Positions 11,501 through 21,298 of a stretch of 64,000 bases of DNA are shown here, piece by piece. How positions within the stretch are numbered: position 1 is the first letter of the stretch; each line of letters starts with the position of its first letter. Both the position numbers and the translations under genes were made by a program. The stretch is taken from positions 9,271,940 through 9,335,939 of the forward strand of contig CM067365.1 in the NCBI GenBank assembly GCA_034401795.1. Direction: 5' to 3'. The stretch comes from Chaetoderma sp. LZ-2023a (taxonomy: Eukaryota; Mollusca; Caudofoveata; Chaetodermatida; Chaetodermatidae). A model generated the notes under the pieces. It saw only the letters and a list, made by a program, of their open reading frames with translations, was not told the DNA's origin and did no database searches.

Positions 11501-11970
11501 ATCCCTCTGTGGACCTACGAGTCTGTGTGGTACCTCCGGGAGCCCCATGTTTAAAAGTTCATCTACCTGTCGCTATGTCTCGTATTTTCGTATGCTCTTA
11601 CTGTAGTATTATCTAGCATATTTATAATTGTTTAGGTAAACTCATTGTATAGACTTATATTTTTAGGTCACCAAATCAATCTTGTCAGTCCATAGATCAC
11701 GAAATTGCTATGGACAGGTATACTGGTGACACAAATTCTTGGGATGAGACCGTTGTGTTTAATGTTCACGACGATGGTAGCACGGCCCCACCGGAACGAT
11801 TTAGTTCCACCGACCTAAGGAGCTGGTTTTTGTTTCTTGCAGGGCAGTCTCGTACAAGGTCCATCACCCCGAGACCGGATGCTAACCAGCGTCATCACTC
11901 ATCGTGCACTTGCGGCGTGGCGAGTCGACATGATACACCAGAACGGCCCGACACTACCCGGCGAGCTACA
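8510..11970 (+). mobile_element. Element A, complete 3' LTR (3461 bp)
   Basis: Begins TGTAGTTCGG right after the polypurine tract and ends GAGCTACA, the same terminus as the 5' LTR. At ~3.46 kb it is far longer than most Ty3/Gypsy LTRs. The promoter cluster lies ~430-545 bp in. A long leader-like part follows, then the short MDRYTGDTNSWDET frame at 11710. Related copies are B (56605-60657), C (54174-56604 plus 60658-61520), D (13129-14105, partial) and E (35663-38677, minus). Confidence 0.88.
8940..9056 (+). promoter_or_regulatory. LTR promoter with heat-shock element (element A 3' LTR)
   Basis: 8940-8962 is five alternating TTC/GAA units with two-base spacers, the exact layout of a heat-shock-factor site. 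Inverted CCAAT boxes (ATTGG) follow at 8990-8994 and 9012-9016, then a CRE-like TGACATCA at 9033-9040 and a weak TATA-like TATACAAG at 9048-9055. The same order recurs in LTRs B and C. Binding and heat response are inferred from motif identity only. Confidence 0.65.
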
Positions 11971-11979
11971 GTTTCATGA
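11710..11979 (+). other. LTR-internal reading frame, copy 2
   Basis: Starts MDRYTGDTNSWDETVVFN and continues about 85 codons almost to the LTR end. It pairs with the frames at 1096, 60425 and 61440. No known domain. See the first copy for the codon-position argument. Confidence 0.45.
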
Positions 11980-13128
11980 CGCATACGTGCACATTGTTAC
12001 TGAGTGCAATGGGCACGTCACAACCCATAAAATAAGCGGTATTCATAATTATAATAAACGAACAAACTGATTAATCAAAATCAAAATGTTAAGGCTTAAC
12101 AGATCAGAATTTTAAACCACTTTTATAGGATTTTGCCTATCGATTAACGCTCGTCACGCATCATTACGCTAATTACCAATAAGCTCACCTCATTGCATGA
12201 CAGGAGTCACTTGATTTAATGAGGGGGTGGGACTTCATGATTGAATGAGTTCCCAGGAAAAGACGAGTCCAGACATGCATCCGGTCAATAATCATTACAC
12301 AATACCTTAACCCTTTGGCGTTTGACATGGCTCCAAGAGATCAGTACTTAATTACCCTCATTAACCCTTGTCAATCAGCATTATGCTAATTACCCTTAAG
12401 CTTAACCTTATTGGATGATAGGAGGCATGTGATTAATGAAGGGGGGATGGGCTTATGACCACCCTCTACATCTAACATCCAATCAGAAGGGCGGAGATTG
12501 GGACGCTTTTTTCACACCTTTCCAAAAGGCGGCGAGATCAAAGGAAAAAAGGTGTAAAAAAGGCGTCCCAATCGCACCAAGAGTGATGGCACAGATCAAA
12601 GCAAAAAACAAAAGAAAAAGGTGTGAAAAAGCATCCCTGTCACCCTACCTCTACTCCCATCGACTATCGAACTCATGCATACACGCATGCATGCGTGTGG
12701 CATGCATGCACGTACGCGTGCACGTTCACATGCACAATTGCTCACTTGCATGACGACCACACGGGATCTTTGTACAGCTGCTACATGTTATTTCTAACCG
12801 CCGGGTCGGAAAATGTCTGCAATGGTTTGGTGAAAATGTATCGCCCAGCATTGACCCAGTTAGCTGCATTATCAGGGTGCCATTTTCTTCCAGTTTCTTA
12901 TAACAGCTTTGTCATCCATTCGTTTTGGTGTTCTCGACTCTTTTTAGCTGATCGCGAATTTTCCTGGCATTGATCCAGTAATGGCCGAGTAACTTGCGTT
13001 ATTAATGTTGTAAGCTATTGAATACATTCGCTGATAGATATAGAAATTGTATATGCAGAATTAAGTGCATAAACCAGTTCAAGTGTGTTAATACCAGCAT
13101 TTGATCTTCGTTTCTTATAGATACAGAC
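11971..13128. other. Gene-free stretch with two repeat structures
   Basis: No coding domain seen. Two related segments, beginning near 12167 (CATTACGCTAATTACC) and 12379 (CATTATGCTAATTACC), form an imperfect tandem repeat of about 212 bp with GGGGGTGGGACTT and GGGGGATGGGCTT later in each. A hairpin at about 12497-12574 has ~30-bp arms (GATTGGGACGC and GCGTCCCAATC at its ends). A GCATGC-rich patch lies at 12676-12730. Confidence 0.6.
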
Positions 13129-14105
13129 TGAAGCGCGGATCGGCTGGACAGGTACAAACTGCCCCAGCTCAGCTGTGTAAGGGACGGATGTTCCGGGTAC
13201 ATTCTGAGCACGCCCCCCCCCACCCCCCTTAGTAGGATAGTACACGTGTATAGAGCCATATAAGAGAGGTTTCTAAAAATGACTAAGTCCGTGAGATCGC
13301 GTAGCATGCATGCTCGCGCGTCAGAGCTTCCCTGACAACATGTGTCAGCGTTGGGAGAGAATGCATACTAAAATGTACCGAGTTGGTGCATGTAATTTCT
13401 TTAAATTATACTATCCACGTCGTTCTTGGTAGCCATCCGGACCGGAATGAAATGAGGAATTCAAAACTGGAAACCATTTTAGAATCAGTCCAGAAATGGC
13501 CAAGTTATCCTTATTTTTCTGCTTAAATTATGCTCAGAATATTGAAAACGTCATAAGCGCGTCTATGTACTAATTGAATGGGGAGGATGTTTATCATGTG
13601 ACAATGGCCTTGCCCTTCCAGCTCATATGCTGATTGGCTACAGATCGCGCGTTGATTGGCTGAGAATTCTCGCTCGGACGTCATGAGGAGTATAAAAGGG
13701 GCGAAGATCTAAGACTCGAGACCCACACTTCGACGAGAGAGAATGTGATAGGTTGTGTGGCCAGAGCAGTACAAGACGTGGGCATCTGCTTACTGACTGT
13801 GGTTACCATACAACCGCAGCGGTGCCTTTCGGATTTCAGCTCTTAGTCTCTGGCACACAACCGCCACATCCGCATCTAAGTTTTTGTATGCTCTCGGGAG
13901 GATATCACCCGAGGGCAAATAAATAAATCTAAAAGAAGGAACCCTCACTTCCAACAACTTCAGACGACTCTTCCTGTGGATGGGCCTTGTGGCACTGGTG
14001 TAAAGAACGCATAGTATGTGGAACGAGTGGTGATTCTTGGTGGACAACTAGTCATATCTGCTGAACCACGCCGAAATGTGGTAATCAAACTCCGGGCAAT
14101 GTATC
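13129..14105 (+). mobile_element. Truncated Gypsy LTR copy D
   Basis: Starts TGAAGCGCGGATC, aligning with the LTR start TGTAGTGCGGATC seen in copy E, and continues through the AGCACGCCCCCC, TAAGAGAGGTTT and TGATTCTTGGTGGA segments shared with copies B and C. It stops where a MITE begins. The promoter parts are kept: two ATTGG boxes near 13632 and 13654, GGACGTCA at 13677-13684 and TATAAAAG at 13691-13698. The heat-shock palindrome of A, B and C is not seen here. Confidence 0.75.
13677..13698 (+). promoter_or_regulatory. CRE-like site and TATA box in LTR D
   Basis: GACGTCA at 13678-13684 and TATAAAAG at 13691-13698, with inverted CCAAT boxes just upstream. The layout matches the other LTR copies, so this is the LTR core promoter. 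A transcription start ~30 bp downstream is inferred. Confidence 0.6.
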
Positions 14106-14109
14106 ACAT

Positions 14110-14340
14110 GTAAAACTTGTATATCTTTACTACTAAATAAACGTTCTGTTAAATATTTTTAAAATAATGTGACGGGGCTCTGTTGCTGCCATAGGTACAG
14201 CACTTATTTTCTAAATATTCAACTGCTTACCTGCATAGTTTTCTGTAAATCGATCCCAACACGGGCAGGGCTTTGGTGATGTTTAGGTAGAGATCGATAG
14301 ATAAAAGTTGATTCATCCATTCTCGATCCGGTGCAACCAC
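14110..14340 (-). mobile_element. Palindrome-core MITE, copy 1
   Basis: Core arms at about 14146-14224 (CTGTTAAATATTTTTAAAAT and TTTTCTAAATATTCAAC), followed by the shared CTTACCTGCATAGTTTTCTG side. The CRE side is cut off by LTR D. Degenerate copy of the family described at 23858. Confidence 0.65.
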
Positions 14341-14357
14341 ATGGAAATCAGCTTTCC

Positions 14358-14735
14358 AGAGTATCCATCGATGATCTGATGTCATATGAGGTCATAATCA
14401 GCTAAGCTGCATGTAGGATGGCGTCATAATCATTACGTCATACACGATTCTATTAGGCCTGTCTTTAACTCTTAATATTCCGACACGTTGTAAGGATTGT
14501 ATGTCTCTACTATATAATAAACATGCTGTTGAATATTTTGAAACTAATTTGACTGGGCGCTGTTACTGCCATCAACAGCGCCAAGTCAAATTAGGTTCAA
14601 AATATTCAACAGCCTGCCTGTAATGTTTTCTGGAAATTGATAGTCAGGGCGTTCGGAGATCGATAGATCCCAACACGAGCGAGGTGTGGGTGGAGCTTGG
14701 CTAGAGATGGGTGGGGCATAGCAAAAAATGGAAAG
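14358..14735 (-). mobile_element. Palindrome-core MITE, copy 2
   Basis: CRE side at 14370-14440 with ATGTCATATGAGGTCATAAT, core palindrome 14526-14612, then the side with GGGTGGGGCATAGC. Lies directly next to copy 1 in the same orientation. Confidence 0.75.
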
Positions 14736-14739
14736 GTCA

Positions 14740-15361
14740 ATTATAGATAACACTGCTGAAAACGTGGTCGATGAAATGTTCATGAGATATATAGACAGGG
14801 TATATTTAGAGTAGAGTAGGCTAGCACATAACAATCCAGACGAAATGGAATAATTTAAACAAAAGAGATCGATTTAACCAATGAGATCCTTTTAGATTCA
14901 AATTTTACAGCACTTTAATAATAGATTTAAAAAGTACACTTAAAATGTCTGGATTCTGATTGATCGAGATCCTTCTTGAACAATCTACTTTGCATACAAT
15001 TCCAACCTCTCCTTTTTGACCATATATGGATCGAATGGAATATTTGTTAAATTAGATGTCATCACCATGCTATCAGCTAATCAGATTCCGGCTTAACACG
15101 CTTATACTACTTAGATCAGCATTCTAGCCCAACAAAACAGAAATGCAGAGACACTAGTTGAAAGATCTATATTTTTTATGCAATTCCGTGCATAGAATAC
15201 TTCTATATGCCAATACTATAGCATTTAATCATTGGTGCTTATATATCAATAGTCAAGAAAATGCATATTAGAAATTCAACAAATATTAAAGATGCGAAAA
15301 CTAATTTTATGACGATATTCACTTCCATTTCACGGAGAACACCATAGTATTTGTTTGGAAT
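14740..15361. other. Gene-free AT-rich stretch
   Basis: AT-rich DNA without a recognisable domain or strong repeat. Confidence 0.5.
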
Positions 15362-15610
15362 GGGTGAATCCAGATTTAGCGATGCCCCACCCATCTCTAG
15401 CATCTCCACCCACATTTTGCCCACGTTGGGGTCAATCAAGCCATACACTCTAAATCTCAATTTCCAGAACTCTATACAGGTAAGCCTATGGTAGCAGCAG
15501 CAGCAGCAGCGCCAAGTCAAATTAGTTTTAAAATGTTCAACAGGATGTTGATTAAATAGCAAAGACATACAATTCGAGAGCCATTGAACGAGCTATGTTC
15601 GTGCTTATGT
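15362..15610 (+). mobile_element. Palindrome-core MITE, copy 3
   Basis: Keeps GATGCCCCACCCATCTCTAG, the CTCAATTTCCAGAA-type side, a short CAG run and only the right core arm (15510-15542). The left arm is missing. Confidence 0.65.
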
Positions 15611-15769
15611 TGGTAACGTAATTCTTTGATGATCATATACGGTTTTGTTGTGTGCATACTCAGTGATGGTAGTCTTTAGCTGTCTGAGTATTGCAAGGCC
15701 ACCCCTGCACCCCTCACACCCCACAGGGTCAATAATTTCAGTGGGCAATAGCTGTATCTGCTGACTATT

Positions 15770-15850
15770 TTGGAAATGGTTTGACTGTTTGACTTTGCCA
15801 CGAATGAATTTCAGTCAAATTGTTCTCAAAATATTCAATAGATCCAGTGT
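15770..15850 (+). mobile_element. Palindrome-core MITE fragment
   Basis: Only core-like sequence is left: AATGGTTTGACTG and TTCAGTCAAATTGTT, then CAAAATATTCAATAG. Low-quality copy. Confidence 0.4.
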
Positions 15851-16139
15851 TAAACCCAAAGAGGAAATGTAGTCTGCAGAAATTCAGCAGGCAGACGGTT
15901 AAAATTTTTGCTCGACGAGGTGTAAAATTGTAGCACCATAATTTTGACTGCAATGGCCAATTTGCCTAGACATGATGAAGTTTGTTCTTAGAGAAATTCT
16001 TTCTAAAAGGAATGTTTCAGTTTTAAGAATTTCTCAGGAGAAGAACCTACTAGGGTGAGCGAATCTAGGTGCAGGAAAAATACCAAATAATAACTCATGA
16101 GAAAGACATAGTCAGAATTTCTGATTTCTGATGATATGA

Positions 16140-16179
16140 CGACGACGACGTCGATGATGATGTACTGTATTTTGTAGCT

Positions 16180-16264
<85 letters not shown>

Positions 16265-16734
16265 AAATATGCTAGAGCGGCAATCAGCCCGTCTTTGCCC
16301 TTAACAACTGTGACTTATCCTTGACCAAAATCGTTAGCTTCCCCAGGTTCATTCTTGATCCGAGTGTGTCGAGTTCTGGGATGGATTTCATAAAGCTTTT
16401 TGAGCTGATTATCTCACCACAAATCCGGTGATAAAATGTCTCATCAGAGAAATTTTCACACCTCACCAGGGAGTCGATTTCACTAATCGAGTCTTGCCTA
16501 GTGAGAAATTTACTCATATGAGTAAATATGCTTTAAGGCGTAAGCATCCAAAATGTTGACAAAAATGCTAAAATCTGAACTCATTCTGGTTTCTTGAGGT
16601 CGCTTCACAGCACGCTTTTAAAACAGATTTATGCATGACGTCCTCTCCTGCCTTTACATTGACTGACTCCATTCTAAGGCTCTCCATGATGATGCGCCTT
16701 CTGGCGTACTTATATATTATTTATGGATATTATA

Positions 16735-16740
<6 letters not shown>
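16140..16740. repeat. Dispersed repeat with (GTA)n, first copy
   Basis: Shares with 17684-17900 the segments TGTAGCTGTAG or GGCTGTAGAAG, GCAATCAG, CTTATCCTTGACCAAAATC-like text, CGAGTTCTG, and GCGTCCTCT or ACGTCCTCT. (GTA)n fills 16181-16264. A minus-strand open frame at 16284-16517 lies in it but shows no known domain. The two copies flank the 868-bp TIR element. Confidence 0.5.

Positions 16741-16777
<37 letters not shown>
16738..16777. repeat. (TA)n tract
   Basis: About 20 TA units. A second TA tract is at 17656-17682, on the other side of the TIR element at 16782-17655. Confidence 0.9.
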
Positions 16778-16780
<3 letters not shown>

Positions 16781-16781
16781 T

Positions 16782-17655
16782 AGCGTGAAGTATCCAGTTT
16801 CGGGGTGCCTAAGCAGAAATTGCTAATAATTTAATAAATACCATAAATATTTAAAAATAAATTGCCTTAATTTGTTAGTGACTTTATCCCTTATCCAGCG
16901 CCAAGTTAGAAGAAAATCCCCGAAAACGAAATGTCAAAACACAGCGCCATTAGGCGATAACGTGCTTCAAAACAAACAAAAACGATGGTATCCTGGTTCG
17001 GTGATACCCGTACAGGCTCGCAAAAATTTATGTTTTTAAGCAATCCAGCTACCATATGGAACAAAAAATGCTGAATGTTCTTAGTCGTCAGAATGGGAAA
17101 GTGTTTTATTGTCATTTTCTTGTTTTTTTCTCGGGTGATGGTTGTGGACATTTTCCTCAGACTGGAGCTAGTTGTGAGGGCTTGACTAAAGCATCAAATG
17201 GAAATATGCAAAAGATATTGAATAATATTATACTATGCGTATATTCCTTGATTTTGATAGTGTGCTAAGAACAGGCACTGCGCTGTTGACTTTTGAACCA
17301 CCCTGTCCAGTCTGGATTTTGACACTGGTCACGTGGTATAAATAAAATAGATGATGGGGAAGAATTTCCAATATTTAAAAATATATATTTACGTTTTTTA
17401 TTTAAAATACAATGCTTTAAAGGCATATGATAAAAAGTAATAAGAAAATCGTCAATTTTTTACATGCTAAAGTTGATTTAGTGCTGACTCAACATTTTAA
17501 TGTGAACTTTGAGGGTAAACGCGGTAAGCGTTACCGATAATTACCGTACTGGTTGATTTTAAAATTATGACGTCACGAGAACTTGTGTTGTTACACAGCG
17601 CATGCGTAACGAAAGCTCACCGAAACTAGAGCCTCACCGAAACTGGATACTCTAC
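16782..17655. mobile_element. Non-autonomous TIR DNA transposon between TA tracts
   Basis: Ends carry imperfect inverted repeats of ~20 bp: AAGTATCCAGTTTCGG near 16784 and CCGAAACTGGATACTCTACG near 17632-17651. The element is ~870 bp and sits inside an alternating TA run, so a TA target duplication is plausible but cannot be told apart from the microsatellite. Short frames on both strands inside show no transposase signature. Superfamily unknown; TA targeting is compatible with Tc1/mariner or pogo. Confidence 0.55.
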
Positions 17656-17683
17656 GTATATATATATATATATATATATATAT

Positions 17684-17905
17684 GATTGCTGTATTCTGCG
17701 GCTGTAGAAGTATAATCTTCTTACAGCTGCAATCAGTCATTCTCTTTTGGCCACTGTGTCTTGTCCTCAGCCAAAATCTTTAGCTACCTCAGGCCCATTC
17801 TTAACCTGAGCGTACCGAGTTCTGCTTTTTTAGGCCACCTCGCAGCATGCTTAGCATATCTATGCAATGGCGTCCTCTTCTGGCTTTATGATTGATGACC
17901 CAGGT
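17684..17905. repeat. Dispersed repeat, second copy
   Basis: Matches the repeat at 16140-16740 without the (GTA)n expansion. It leads into a (TC)n tract at 17957-17991 and then the LINE RT remnant. Confidence 0.5.
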
Positions 17906-17952
17906 AGGGTGAATTGAAGGCTCCCTCCCGCTCCCTCGCCACCACCCTCCAC

Positions 17953-17994
<42 letters not shown>

Positions 17995-18039
17995 AACTTT
18001 TATATACCAGTTTCCCATCGACGCTGTAGACCAAAGCTC

Positions 18040-19060
18040 CCTTGGCATGCTACACACGCCCAAGAAGTCACCTGGGCCATTAGCCAATATGCGGACCATT
18101 GTCCGTCTCAACAGCTTACAGAAAACCATATCCAATGTTACTCTATGCCGCATCCGAGACAAGATCGATGGCTTCACTGGATCATGTCAAAGTGCCTCTC
18201 CAGATTAAACGTGGACGCATCTGTGTAGATATTGTATGGGCTCAATGCATGTTTGTATCAGTAGTCATGCCCAGACATTGGGATTTCCACAAAATTGGCG
18301 TTGGCGTGTCACGAGCCAATTAAATGTTCAACAATCGTAGATGTACGATGACAGGCCAGTTGCAATGAAAATGAGCTGTGACTAGTGAGCCTACTGCTTG
18401 CAGACACATAGCTGAGAGTATGAGTAAAGTCAGCGTAGTCTGCAGAGTTTCACACACCAATAGGATCCCCACAGGGAGATGATCTATCTCCGCGGTCCTT
18501 TTCACCTGTTACCTTGCTGCTGCATTGAAATCTGTGCGGGAAAGTTCCACAAGACCAAATACCCCGGTGTCAATACTGGGTACGCCGCTAGAGATGGAAT
18601 ATGCCGACGATGTGGACTTCATAGACGAGGAAAAGAAACCCTTGACGAACCTCTCCCAATAGCTGCAAGCAAACTAAAAAATTGAGAATCTCTTTATGAA
18701 TGAATCCAAAACAGAGTTCACCCACAAATACCTATCTACAAATCGGTGTGGGAAAATTCTACAAGACCATGCAACACCCTTACCCCACGCCTCGCACGCA
18801 ACCGCGCCCACCCCAAACCCACCCACACCACACCAATGTCCAAACTGGTTATACAGCTAGAGAATGGAATATTTTGACGATGTAGACTTCATAGAGGAAA
18901 ACAAATCCGTTGACTAAATACTCCCAATATAGCTCCAAGCAAGCTAAAAATTCAGAATGTCTCTATGAATGAATCCAAAACAGAGTTCACCCACATATAC
19001 CTATATACAAAGCTTGAAACTAACGAAAACGGCGATCAACTTCGTGATGGATTAAAAGGT
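18040..19060 (+). pseudogene. LINE reverse transcriptase remnant
   Basis: A decayed non-LTR RT spread over several frames. Visible blocks are: a fingers-type stretch MRTIVRLNSLQKTISNV near 18090; IKRGRICVDIVWAQCMFV at 18204-18257; TPIGSPQGDDLSP at 18456-18494, the PQGxxLSP block of LINE RTs; and the catalytic EYADDVDFID at 18588-18617. A NESKTEFTH segment follows near 18701. The tail is duplicated: FDDVDFIEE and NESKTEFTH recur at about 18864 and 18970. In-frame stops lie, for example, right after the PQGDDLSP block (LLLH-stop) and after LTNLSQ. The clade is not resolved. Confidence 0.75.
18640..19010 (+). repeat. Internal duplication in the LINE remnant
   Basis: A segment with CTCCCAATAGCTGCAAGCAA and ATGAATGAATCCAAAACAG at 18650-18730 recurs at 18922-18995 with small changes. 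The intervening DNA includes a C/A-rich stretch. Confidence 0.75.
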
Positions 19061-20436
19061 GCGCATTGTCAAAGACGACTTTATTTATAGCGTAATTTGA
19101 TCAGATAATCGGGTCTTGTTGGTGTTATAAACGAGTCCTAAAGTGGACTCGGTTCCTAGCATCGGGAATCGTTAAATAACTTCTAAGGCGAAAAAGAGCT
19201 ACCGCGAGGATAACAATGGGCTGTTCCATTCACTCCCGCTCACGTTTGCCCTAGTTATAATTTGCGCTGTGATTAAAGGCTACAATAAATAACCGGATAT
19301 ATTTTGCGTGTGAATAAATTTTTTAAAACAACTTTTGTCCTTCCACTAAATAACACCTAAAATTTATGATTGAATTGATTTATTGCTTAAGGAAGTAACT
19401 TTACATCCGGAGGGAGAAGTGGAGTAGGCGTACGCAATAATGTTATTTAAATAAGAAATGAGGTGTTAGATAAATATACTTTTAGCCAATGGAATCGCAT
19501 TATCTACCATGATTGACATGTCAGTTAGTCAATTAGTGAAATATGGGAGATAGTTAAGAGGATGACACCGCCTCGACAGACACGCCTATTTCTTCCTTTT
19601 ACGTTGTCCAGTAAGCGGTACGATAGATAAACGTAATACACGTTTTACAATTCGCCGGATACTATAAATTATTATTGATATTACTGAACGCTGGCTCAGT
19701 CAGGTCACAGAGCGCCCATAATTGAGATCGTTTGTAAAAAACCCACCCACCCACAAAATAATAATTCCTTTTTTATCTAACTGGGTGGAGGTGCCTCGAA
19801 GGAAATTTTGAAAGGTTAATTCGTCCACCCAGTGCTTAATTATTTATTCGGGTATCAGCAGTATCGTCATTCCCTCTGGGTGAAGAAGAGCTTTTGCTTT
19901 GACCTCAATAATACTTTCTCTACTAATTAGGGTCGATTCCATGAATGCATTCTCGGCGGTGTCCCTGGAGGGCTACTACAATACTAACTAGGGTTACTGG
20001 GCCGGTACTGGGGAAATGCTGTCCAGTATCGCCCAGTACCGGCCCGGTAATCTGTGCCCCTAGTGCTAACGGACAACATGTCTATACTTATAACCCATAT
20101 CATGATGAAGATTTTAAAATCGGTTGTCGTCATGAAACCGTGGACATGACCTTGAAAATCTAGGTCAAAGGTCATGATGTCAGGCGACCGTTTTTCCTAA
20201 CTACATAACAGTCCTTTTCAATGACATGTAGGTATGAATTTTCTGTAAATATCTGACGGTTTATTGAAAAAAATAATCGATTCAATTAGATATATACGCT
20301 CAGTTTTCCCTTGAGGTTGACTGACTTTCGGTGAACATATATGATTTACGAGTGATGGTCTTACATAGCTGACAATTTTTAACTGCCGAATTTAATAAAT
20401 CAATATTTGATAGCACCGTACAGTAGTAAACAAACA
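19061..20436. other. Gene-free stretch with an inverted repeat
   Basis: AT-rich DNA with no domain. A tight inverted repeat at about 19993-20052 pairs TTACTGGGCCGGTACTGGG with CCCAGTACCGGCCCGGTAA. A second, weaker one pairs ACTGGGTGGA near 19780 with TCCACCCAGT near 19824. A GGTCAAAGGTCATGATGTCA stretch lies at 20163-20182. Confidence 0.55.
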
Positions 20437-20449
20437 GAGACCGGGGTGT

Positions 20450-20858
20450 CACATGGGTTGGTTGTCACAGTGCCTATAATTAAGCCAACATAGTCCTAGA
20501 TCAGACCACGCGAACACAGGCGGGTGCTCCTACTAACGGAAGAGTTCCAGCCTTGAAGTTTAGTTCTGGCGAAAGTTCTTTGAAAGATTATCGAATTTAA
20601 TCGGTTTTCCTGAACGGTAAGTAAAATATTGACACGTAGTCATTTTTGCATAACATCGTCCTCTTGTAGCCCTCTGACAGAAATAATTAACGTGGTAAAT
20701 TCAGTCCTATGTTGGGTCTACCATGTGTAAACGAAAACGCGATGCATAAGCACGTGTTGCTGGAAGGGGAGGGAATTTGTAAAAAATTATGTTGGGGTTG
20801 GTTGTCACATCCTATTAGGGCAATTTAGGGGTTGCTTGTCACATGTGACAACCAACCC
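20450..20858. repeat. Left subterminal repeats of the pogo-like element
   Basis: Four copies of the GGGGTTGGTTGTCACA motif or its complement, including a back-to-back pair at about 20826-20858. The right end has four more (23490-23740). Repeats restricted to the two ends are typical transposase binding sites; binding is inferred. Confidence 0.65.
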
Positions 20859-21193
20859 CAAATAACATCTAGACAAATGAAAGTGATTTAACTGCATATT
20901 TCGAAAATAATTGATCTGAATTTGGTGCCATAGAGGTCATGAATAATCTATTCAATTAATTCTGTGATATTTTCTTATGTCTGGAGGAACAACTATGATG
21001 TAATGAGCAAATGGTACTGCTGCTATCATCGTCGTCGTCGTCGTCGCTGTTGTTGTTGTTGCTGGTAACTGTGGGGGTGGTGGGGGTTGTTGCGGTGGTA
21101 GTTGCTATGAAGGTGGCACCATCATTGTCATGGGTGTGGCGACAAAGTATTATCATCATCATCATCATCATCATCATCACCACCACCACCACC

Positions 21194-21224
<31 letters not shown>

Positions 21225-21290
21225 CCATCATCATCATCTTTGTGAGTTTATTATGTTAATGATAATAGTAGTTTCTTTTATCTGTTGCAG
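20617..21290 (+). other. Candidate 5'UTR intron of the transposase gene
   Basis: A consensus donor (ACG before GTAAGT) at 20617 and an acceptor TTTATCTGTTGCAG ending at 21290 lie upstream of the start codon at 21299. The intron would be 674 bp and would hold the CAT/CAC microsatellite at 21148-21238. Splicing is inferred from the splice-site match. Confidence 0.5.
21148..21238. repeat. (CAT)n/(CAC)n microsatellite
   Basis: Runs of CAT, then CAC, then CAT triplets in the predicted intron. It creates spurious open frames on both strands. Confidence 0.95.
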
Positions 21291-21298
21291 TTGGAACC

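Larger units (their letters stand above)
1..11970 (+). mobile_element. Ty3/Gypsy LTR element A (fossil, cut by window start)
   Basis: A long LTR retrotransposon in plus orientation. Seen in order: end of the 5' LTR (1-1355), a TGGCGCC primer-binding site, a capsid-type gag region, cysteine/histidine knuckle, retropepsin-like and RT segments, a polypurine tract at 8498-8509 and a complete 3' LTR at 8510-11970. Both LTRs end with the same GGCGAGCTACA, which fixes the boundary. Gag and RT signatures match the Ty3/Gypsy group. No RNase H or integrase domain was recognised. The element is broken many times over, and the two LTR copies differ at scattered sites (a rough visual estimate of 5-8%), so it is not recent. 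A LINE end and a ~1.8-kb foreign segment lie inside it. The left LTR boundary and target duplication are outside the window. Confidence 0.9.
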
